DNA of 12,308 nt from Caldilineaceae bacterium (lineage in GTDB: Bacteria; Chloroflexota; Anaerolineae; Caldilineales; Caldilineaceae). The DNA is taken from the NCBI GenBank assembly GCA_028819675.1, contig JAPPKT010000485.1:1-12308 (forward strand), read 5' to 3'. A program made the translations under genes and the position numbers. Position 1 is the first letter of the stretch. Each line of letters opens with the position of its first letter. Under the pieces are notes generated by a model. It saw only the letters and a list, made by a program, of their open reading frames with translations, was not told the origin of the DNA and ran no database searches. This document shows positions 6,800 through 12,308 of the stretch, in pieces.

Positions 6800-9145
6800 A
6801 TGCTTCACTCACTTCGAGCTCTGTCCTCGGTTCTGGCAATTCTGTTCCTCCTCGCCGCTTGTACCCCAGTCGCGCCGACAAGTACGCAGTCAGGCCAGGA
6901 GGCGTCGCCCTCCGGCACGCCGGTCCAGGTGGTGGCAACCACCAACTTTGTAGCCGATTGGGCCCGAGTGGTAGGTGGAAGCAGGGTGGAGGTCTTCGGC
7001 CTGCTTCCGGTGGGCGGCGATCCGCACAACTTTCTGCCAGGCGCCCGCGACGTTGCCAGGGTAGCTGACGCCGATCTTGTGTTGACTGTCGGTCTCGGCC
7101 TGGAGGCCGACTGGCTGCAGGATCTCCTGCACAACGCCAGTGCAGACGAGTCCAGGATCGTCGCGCTTGGTGACAGCGTCGATCCGATCGAGGCCGCCAT
7201 GGTCGATATGCATGACGATCACGCCGATGAAGCCGGCGACCATCATGGCGAAGGCGACGATCACGCCGATGAAGCCGACGACCACCATGGCGAAGGCGAC
7301 GACGACCATGCTGAGATGATCATGGGGCGCCTGCTCGTTGCCGATGCGGTAGAAGCGCACCTCTCCGTCATCGATCTATCGACCGATGACGTCGACAGCG
7401 GCATCTTCAAGGTCGCCGCGCCCCGCGCGAGAGTGTACCCCAGCCCCACTCACCGCTACGCCATCGTCCTCGCCCGCGGACCGGAGGACGGCGACGACCG
7501 GATCCACATCTTCGACAGCGGCGTCTTCCTCGTCGAGCACGGCGATCACTACGACCTCGTCACCCGGCCCGTCTCCCGTCATGCACTGGAGATCGCTGAC
7601 GAGCAGCCGGTCCATTACGTCAACAGCCACGGCTGGACCGCGATCTTCGCAGACATCAGCGGGCATGCCATCCTGATCAACGAGGCGGACCTGGCGAACG
7701 CACGCGGCGACTATGAGCCGGTCGTGCTTGAGGCCGGACCGCAGCATGGCGCCGCGCTGGTCATCTCCGACGAGCACGTCGTCGTTACCACGAAGAATCC
7801 CGACTACCCCGAGAACTCCAACGACGGCCTGCCTGTTGGCGTGGAAGTTCGCGACTTCAGTGATCAGGTCGTCTACGACGCCAGCAATCGCTCATGCCCG
7901 GGCATGCACGGTGAGTCCCACAATGAGCATGGCGTCGCCTTAGGATGCACCGGCGGCGTGCTCTTCCTCCACACTCACGATGGCGAGTACGAGCACGAGT
8001 TCATCGCCAATCCGCCGGAGATGCGCGCAGACTCTCGGATCGGGGCGGTCTACGGTCACCACCACGTCGAGCATTTCTTCGGCAAGGCCTCCTACTACGA
8101 CGGTCAGGGCTTCGCCGACGATGGCATTTGGCTGATCGACGTGGACCACAGCGAAATGCGCCAGGTGTTCAGCGAGCCGAGCGTTTCCACGAAGTTCTCC
8201 AGCGATGGCGAACTGCTCTACGTGCTCGGCACTGACGGCGTTCTGCACGCGCTCGACGCGCATGACGGCGAACTGCTCGAGACCATGGAGTTGGTCGGGC
8301 CTGGTGATGCCGGTCGTCCCGCATTCATCGTTGTTGGCGAGTGGCTCTACGTCGCCGACCCCAATAGCGGCCACGTCATGGCCGTCCACCTTGAAGAGAT
8401 GGAGATCGAGGAGGAGTGGGAAGTCGGCGGCGCGCCGTCGAGCCTGGCGTTCGTCGGAGTCACCGACTCGGGCGGCGCGCCCGATGAAGGCCATGACGAG
8501 CACGAAGAGGACGAGCACGAAGAGGACGCGCACGAAGAGGACGCGCACGGCCATGATGAGGACGAAGAGGACGAGCACGAAGACGACGAGCACGGTCATG
8601 AAGGGCACGCCCACGGACCTCTGGATCCTCACTTCTGGTTCGATCCGGTCCGGGTGAAGGTCGCTGTCAACGAAGTGGCCGCCCGGCTCTCGGCTATCGA
8701 CCCTGAAGGCGCGGAGACCTACCGTCGGAACGCCGCAGAGTATGGGGAGCAGCTCGACGAGCTTCACGCCTGGATCCAGGAGCAGGTCAGTGCCGTGGAG
8801 CCGGAACGCAGAATGCTGATTACATCACACGACAGCTTCTCCTACTTCGCAGAGTTGTATGGGTTCAAGGTAGTTGGCCTGGTTATACCGTCTCTTGCGA
8901 CGCACGTGGAGCCGTCTGCGGAGCACATCGCGGACGTGGTCGAGGTGGTTCGGGAGCATGATATACCAGCACTGTTTGGCGAGACGACAGTCAGCGAGAG
9001 GCTGGCGCAAACCATAGCAACCGAGACCGGCGCGCAGCTGTTCCGGCTCTATTCGGGCTCCCTTGGGCCCGAGGGCAGCGGCGCTGACACCTACCTCGGC
9101 ATGGTACGTACAAACGTGGAACGCATCGTTGAGGCTTTGAAATGA
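6800..9145 (+). CDS. Zinc-binding ABC lipoprotein with inserted AztD-like beta-propeller
   Basis: The 781-aa product begins with a lipoprotein signal (hydrophobic core, LAAC with Cys21), so it is anchored outside the membrane. Residues 41-135 are the N-lobe of a cluster A-I metal-binding protein (VATTNFVADW; GGDPHNF with ligand His76). Residues 138-172 are His/Asp-rich. Residues 174-555 form a propeller-like domain (MGRLLVADA...LSVIDL, VYPSPTHRYAIVL, LPVGVEV, CPGMHGES, HGVALGC, LLYVLGTDGVLHALD) that I recognise as like AztD, the periplasmic zinc chaperone of AztABCD systems. Residues 562-606 are again His/Asp/Glu-rich. The C-lobe follows with DPHFWFDP (His611), SHDSF (His677) and GADTYLG (Asp763), giving the three-His-one-Asp set expected for zinc. 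The usual length without an insert is about 300-350 aa. The ATG at 6800 is favoured by the signal peptide, with AAAAGG 9 nt upstream. The stop overlaps the ATPase start by ATGA. Confidence 0.88.
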   Translation: MLHSLRALSSVLAILFLLAACTPVAPTSTQSGQEASPSGTPVQVVATTNFVADWARVVGGSRVEVFGLLPVGGDPHNFLPGARDVARVADADLVLTVGLGLEADWLQDLLHNASADESRIVALGDSVDPIEAAMVDMHDDHADEAGDHHGEGDDHADEADDHHGEGDDDHAEMIMGRLLVADAVEAHLSVIDLSTDDVDSGIFKVAAPRARVYPSPTHRYAIVLARGPEDGDDRIHIFDSGVFLVEHGDHYDLVTRPVSRHALEIADEQPVHYVNSHGWTAIFADISGHAILINEADLANARGDYEPVVLEAGPQHGAALVISDEHVVVTTKNPDYPENSNDGLPVGVEVRDFSDQVVYDASNRSCPGMHGESHNEHGVALGCTGGVLFLHTHDGEYEHEFIANPPEMRADSRIGAVYGHHHVEHFFGKASYYDGQGFADDGIWLIDVDHSEMRQVFSEPSVSTKFSSDGELLYVLGTDGVLHALDAHDGELLETMELVGPGDAGRPAFIVVGEWLYVADPNSGHVMAVHLEEMEIEEEWEVGGAPSSLAFVGVTDSGGAPDEGHDEHEEDEHEEDAHEEDAHGHDEDEEDEHEDDEHGHEGHAHGPLDPHFWFDPVRVKVAVNEVAARLSAIDPEGAETYRRNAAEYGEQLDELHAWIQEQVSAVEPERRMLITSHDSFSYFAELYGFKVVGLVIPSLATHVEPSAEHIADVVEVVREHDIPALFGETTVSERLAQTIATETGAQLFRLYSGSLGPEGSGADTYLGMVRTNVERIVEALK
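7214..7297 (+). repeat. Two 42-bp tandem repeats coding a His/Asp-rich linker
   Basis: Two near-identical in-frame 42-bp units (7214-7255 and 7256-7297), each coding 14 residues of the type DDHADEA-DHHGEG, form most of the acidic His-rich segment before the propeller domain. They differ at a few bases. Such segments in zinc-binding proteins act as metal-collecting loops; duplication in frame suggests recent lengthening. Confidence 0.85.
8495..8593 (+). repeat. Degenerate 15-bp tandem repeats coding DEHEE units
   Basis: Units of the form GACGAGCACGAAGAG start at 8495, 8510 and 8525, then become degenerate up to about 8593. They code DEHEE/DAHEE repeats in the second His/acidic segment, just after the propeller domain and before the C-lobe. 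The unit is unrelated in sequence to the 42-bp repeat on the other side, so the two linkers arose independently. Confidence 0.8.
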
Positions 9146-9897
9146 AAACCACTCATTACCCGCACGCCGCCAGAATGTCGCTTCAGGACGTGACCGTCGA
9201 GTTCGATGGGCACAAGGCCCTGAGTAACGTCAGCTTCGACGTAGGCGCGGGGACCCTGATGGGCGTTGTAGGACCGAACGGAGCCGGCAAGAGCACCCTG
9301 TTCAATGCGATTGCCGGGCTCCTCCCCGTTCACCGGGGGAAGGTGACGCTTCACCGCGTGGACAAGGGAAGTGGAGCGTTGGCCTACGTGCCTCAGCGAG
9401 AGAGCGTCAACTGGCGCTTCCCCGTGACCGCCATGGACGTTGTCATGATGGGCCGCTGCTGCAGACTGGGATGGTGCCGGCGGCCCGGGAAGAGAGATCG
9501 CGAGCTTGTCGACGACTGCCTGTGCCGCGTGGGCCTGTCGGACCATCGCTCCGCTCTGATGACGGAGCTTTCGGGAGGACAGAGGCAGAGGGTATTCGTA
9601 GCCAGGGCGCTCACCCAGGAGGCGAGTGTGCTTCTCCTGGATGAAGCCTTCAGCGGCGTTGACGCCGGCGCCCAGGAGGGCCTCGTAGAGGTCCTCCAAA
9701 CAGTGCGCAATGAAGGGCGCATTGTCCTGCTGGCGACCCACGACCTGACCAACCTGGCCGGTCGCTTCGACCAGGTACTGTGTCTGAACCGCCGCGTCTG
9801 CGCCTGCGGCCCTCCCGACGAGGTGTTTACGTCCGAGGTCATGGAGCAGCTGTACGGCGCCCACGGTGTAAGCCTCACGATGGACGGGGAACGGTAG
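9142..9897 (+). CDS. Zinc/metal ABC transporter ATP-binding protein
   Basis: This 251-aa ATPase powers metal import through the permease encoded next (ZnuC/AztA role, cytoplasmic face). Visible motifs are Walker A GPNGAGKST (about 46-54), Q-loop AYVPQRESVNWRFPVT (about 83-98), signature LSGGQRQRV (about 143-151), Walker B VLLLDEAFSG (about 163-172) and the switch His in LLATHDL. The Q-loop wording is that of the manganese/zinc/iron chelate family, not of general importers. A short Cys-rich patch (CCRLGWC near 109-115, then CLC) might bind metal, but this is untested. The start overlaps the stop of the binding protein (ATGA), and the permease follows after 9 bp. Confidence 0.94.
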   Translation: MKTTHYPHAARMSLQDVTVEFDGHKALSNVSFDVGAGTLMGVVGPNGAGKSTLFNAIAGLLPVHRGKVTLHRVDKGSGALAYVPQRESVNWRFPVTAMDVVMMGRCCRLGWCRRPGKRDRELVDDCLCRVGLSDHRSALMTELSGGQRQRVFVARALTQEASVLLLDEAFSGVDAGAQEGLVEVLQTVRNEGRIVLLATHDLTNLAGRFDQVLCLNRRVCACGPPDEVFTSEVMEQLYGAHGVSLTMDGER

Positions 9898-9906
9898 CAA
9901 AAGGAC

Positions 9907-10725
9907 GTGATAGAGTTCTTTGTCGCCCCACTTGAGTACGGCTTCATGCTGAGGGCCCTGATCGGCTCGGTTCTCGTTGGCGTGATGTGTCCCCTGGTTG
10001 GCGCCTACGTTGTCACCAGGAACCTCGCCTTCATGGGGGACGCTCTCGCCCACGTCGTGCTGCCGGGTATGGTGCTCGGATTCATCGTGGGCATCAATCC
10101 GGCCATCGCCGCCGTCCCTACAGGCGTCGCCGTTGCCGTGCTCGTCAGGATTGTGAGCCGGCGCGCCGGCCTCAGCACCGATACCTCCATAGGCATCCTC
10201 TTTGCAGCCATGTTTGCCCTCGGACTGGTGATGCTGTCGGTCTCGACGACGATTCGGGTCGATATGGAAGACCTGCTCCTCGGGCAGCTCCTGGCCATAT
10301 CTCCCACCAGCATCTATGTGTCGCTTGCGATAACCGTGACGGTCATCCTGGGGCTGTTCGCTCTTCACCACTGGCTGCTGTTCGCCAGCTTTGACCCCGT
10401 CGGGTCGCAGGTTGTCGGCGCACGTGCCAACTGCGTCGACTACGTGCTGCTCGTCATGCTTGCCCTCGTTATCGTGATTGGAATTCAGGCCGCGGGTATC
10501 ATTCTGGTCATGGCGATGTTGGTCACACCTGCTGCCACGGCCTATCTGTTGGTCAGACGCTTTGTCTCGATGATGATAGTGGCCGCGGCAATAGGGACCG
10601 TGGCCGCCGTGACCGGCCTTTACGTCTCCTACCACTTCAACCTGCCCGCCGGTCCCGCCATGACTCTGGTGGCCAGCGCGATCTTCGCACTCGCAGTCGC
10701 ATTCAGGCGAAGAGCCCCTGTCTGA
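9907..10725 (+). CDS. Zinc/metal ABC transporter permease (ABC-3 family)
   Basis: This 272-aa inner-membrane permease forms the metal channel with the preceding ATPase (ZnuB/AztB role). It has about eight hydrophobic segments and the family marks LVGAYVVTRNLAFMGDALAH, VVLPGMVLGF and GIQAAGIILVMAMLVTPAATA. The start is taken as GTG at 9907 because the N-terminus IEFFVAPLEYGFM aligns with the usual beginning of the family. AAAGGA lies only 1 nt upstream, too near for a normal ribosome-binding site, so translation probably depends on coupling to the ATPase stop 9 bp before. The ATG at 9946 would cut off the first helix lead. No terminator is evident after the stop. Confidence 0.92.
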   Translation: MIEFFVAPLEYGFMLRALIGSVLVGVMCPLVGAYVVTRNLAFMGDALAHVVLPGMVLGFIVGINPAIAAVPTGVAVAVLVRIVSRRAGLSTDTSIGILFAAMFALGLVMLSVSTTIRVDMEDLLLGQLLAISPTSIYVSLAITVTVILGLFALHHWLLFASFDPVGSQVVGARANCVDYVLLVMLALVIVIGIQAAGIILVMAMLVTPAATAYLLVRRFVSMMIVAAAIGTVAAVTGLYVSYHFNLPAGPAMTLVASAIFALAVAFRRRAPV

Positions 10726-10936
10726 GAACCCTCTTCTCGAAAGACGCTTGTCCGAAGCCCTCGTGGGAGACCGCCCGGCGCCCCAACCAGAACAGCCTCA
10801 GGGGCTGAGTCTGGCCGAAGGTTGTGAGGGCCTTATCCCTGGTTAGGGAAGGCTGGTTTCCTGATTTGCAGGTAGTCATCTACGCCCATGAAGAGCACAT
10901 GCACCCGTAGACATAAAGAAAATGAAGAGGACAAAG

Positions 10937-12100
10937 ATGTTGAAACTGCCCGTTGATTGGGGATCGTTATGGTTAGGGGGCTTCTGCCCGGTGGAGGCGC
11001 TCGGTGGGTTGCCGGTGCGCGGCGCAGATTATGCCGCGCATCCACCGCTGGATGAGCGGCTGACCCTACCTGATGACGCAGCATTACATGCCGGGGTGAC
11101 GCTTGAAGAGTCAGAAACGACATGGTCGGAGCGCCTGGGCGGTGCGCGGGTCGTGCTGGTACGCGACGCCTACCGCGCTCGCCGCTTACTGCATCAGGCG
11201 GCGGGAATTCAGCCGGGCGAATGGGTCGGTGTCCCCGCCAATGCCAGCCATGACTTGGCAGAGTCGGTCAAGCGCCATAAGGCGCTGCCGCGCTTTCTGG
11301 ACTTTGACGCGCATCTACGCCTCGCGCAGTCCGGTACGCGCTTCACCTGGATGCAGGTGGTGCGCGGGTTGTGGCAGCCGCAGAACGCTACATGGCTCGA
11401 CTGCGCTGACACCCTGCCCGCACCCGGCGCGGCAGAGCGCCCGGCGGTGACGCTGTACGGCTTACATCTGCCTGACGCTGATGACCGCCCCGGCGCGTTG
11501 CTGGTATTCAATGATGAGGCGCTCTATGCAGAGGTGAGAGCATTGCGTCAACCGGATGACTGCCCGAACGCAGCGCAGGCATTGGCACAGTGTGAACGCC
11601 TGCCGGAACTGGCAGAGCAGCAGAGTGCGAATCTGGCTGAGGTGCGGCGCGGTCTGCGTGAAGCCGCCGGGCTGGTGACACACGAGCCGAACAGGCTGGC
11701 GCTGGCGACCGCGGTCGCCGTGCAGATTCCGCAAGAGAGCGATGCCGCCACCTTTTACGCCTACGTTGTGCAGGAAAACACGCCCGTGCGCTGGCTGCCG
11801 CAGATTCGACCTTTGCATTATGCCGCGCTTGGTGCTGACGGCGCGCCGGATCACCGCGGAACGGCGGCGAACCTCGCCCGCTGGATGTGCGTCCCGGTGG
11901 GGCCGGATTACACTTTTGAGGAGATCAAACACGGTGTCCTCGGCATCGTCAAAGCGGCGGAATATCTCGGTGTGCGCTGGCGCACCAATCCCGCCTATGC
12001 TGCCGAGTACGCTGCCTTGATGGATCGAACTTATGGCGCAGGGCATGATGCCTACCGCCCGCTGTTTGCGCTGGATGAAGCCATCGCAGCGGCAGGTTAG
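10937..12100 (+). CDS. DegT/DnrJ/EryC1-like fold-type I protein, probably not an aminotransferase
   Basis: The 387-aa product resembles PLP aminotransferases of the DegT/DnrJ/EryC1/StrS group in general order: IQPGEWVGVPANASHDLAES (about 91-110) then PRFLDFDAHLRL (118-129) like the usual VPA...FVDID segment, WLDCADTL (153-160) like the EDAAQ segment, and GALLVFNDEALYAEVRAL (186-203) like GGAVVTND. The PLP lysine, normally in FSFHPTK before GEGG, has no counterpart: the stretch reads LYGLHLPDADDRPG. It would then be a degenerate family member with a non-catalytic or binding role. The ATG at 10937 is favoured over that at 10922 because AAGAGGA (10925-10931) lies 5 nt before it. It sits between the zinc importer and a COG0523 GTPase, suggesting a metal-linked job. 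Family assignment is moderate; no function is proposed. Confidence 0.6.
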   Translation: MLKLPVDWGSLWLGGFCPVEALGGLPVRGADYAAHPPLDERLTLPDDAALHAGVTLEESETTWSERLGGARVVLVRDAYRARRLLHQAAGIQPGEWVGVPANASHDLAESVKRHKALPRFLDFDAHLRLAQSGTRFTWMQVVRGLWQPQNATWLDCADTLPAPGAAERPAVTLYGLHLPDADDRPGALLVFNDEALYAEVRALRQPDDCPNAAQALAQCERLPELAEQQSANLAEVRRGLREAAGLVTHEPNRLALATAVAVQIPQESDAATFYAYVVQENTPVRWLPQIRPLHYAALGADGAPDHRGTAANLARWMCVPVGPDYTFEEIKHGVLGIVKAAEYLGVRWRTNPAYAAEYAALMDRTYGAGHDAYRPLFALDEAIAAAG

Positions 12101-12172
12101 CCGTGCAGTTGATCGCCATCACCGGGATGCTGCATCAGCCAAAAACAGCAGTTGAATAGAGGACACACGAAC

Positions 12173-12308
12173 ATGATGAACACACTTGAAACACGAGTGC
12201 CAGTGACCGTTCTGACGGGCTTTCTTGGCGCAGGCAAAACCACGCTGCTCAATCGCGTCCTGACCGAAAATCACGGTAAGAAGATCGCGGTGATCGAAAA
12301 TGAGTTCG
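12173..12308 (+). CDS. COG0523 (CobW/ZagA-type) metallochaperone GTPase, N-terminal part
   Basis: Only the first 45 codons are in the window. They show [20 protein letters not shown] with the Walker A GFLGAGKT and then IAVIENEFG, the hallmark of G3E-family COG0523 GTPases. These proteins deliver metal ions; members next to zinc importers are commonly zinc-linked (ZagA/YciC/ZigA). The CxCC metal motif expected soon after NEFG is beyond the window edge. AGAGGA (12158-12163) lies 9 nt before the ATG at 12173; a second ATG follows at once. It is 72 bp past the DegT-like gene, on the same strand, probably one transcript. Confidence 0.92.
   Translation, partial: MMNTLETRVPVTVLTGFLGAGKTTLLNRVLTENHGKKIAVIENEF

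Noticed and set aside
9091..10635. 514-codon open frame on the minus strand opposite the ABC genes
   Set aside because: Rich in His, Gln, Asp and Gly and antisense to well-supported ATPase and permease genes; a shadow frame.
10793..10807. CAGCC-5-GGCTG hairpin after the permease gene
   Set aside because: Short stem and no T-run, so not a convincing terminator; the 211-bp gap shows no clear promoter either.

Overview
The window looks like a bacterial chromosome segment of about 55-75% GC. The GyrB sequence, the MurA variant and the style of the zinc genes suggest a Chloroflexota-like organism (Caldilineae/Anaerolineae type). This is an impression from sequence style; there is no rRNA or other hard marker.

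Layout. (1) 1-3303: a leftward block, a multi-pass membrane protein (2247-3212) followed by gyrB (128-2080), ending in a clear Rho-independent terminator. (2) About 3300-4920: a visibly AT-richer cassette with a near-consensus promoter buried in nested palindromes. It encodes an HTH-ParA fusion and, through an ATGA overlap, a 130-aa protein of unknown function. A strong internal ribosome-binding site could also give a ParA-only product. (3) 4964-6280: murA, very GC-rich, with Asp where the catalytic/fosfomycin-target Cys usually sits. A perfect 16-bp palindrome lies upstream. (4) 6281-6799: a 519-bp non-coding stretch whose right half holds a strong promoter with a 20-bp palindrome on the predicted transcription start. 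(5) 6800-10725: a zinc-type ABC importer operon of binding lipoprotein, ATPase and permease, tightly packed. (6) 10937-12308: a protein resembling a DegT-type aminotransferase without an obvious PLP lysine, then the start of a COG0523 (CobW-type) metal-chaperone GTPase.

The most striking item is the binding lipoprotein. A cluster A-I zinc-binding protein (AztC/ZnuA type) appears to have a whole AztD-like beta-propeller metallochaperone domain inserted into its His-rich loop, flanked on both sides by His/Asp/Glu-rich repeats. In known Azt systems chaperone and receptor are separate proteins; here they would be one tethered polypeptide. With the palindromic operator and the downstream COG0523 GTPase, this reads as a zinc-scarcity response locus. 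The second item of interest is the HTH-ParA cassette, a compact and apparently self-regulated transferred module of unknown job.
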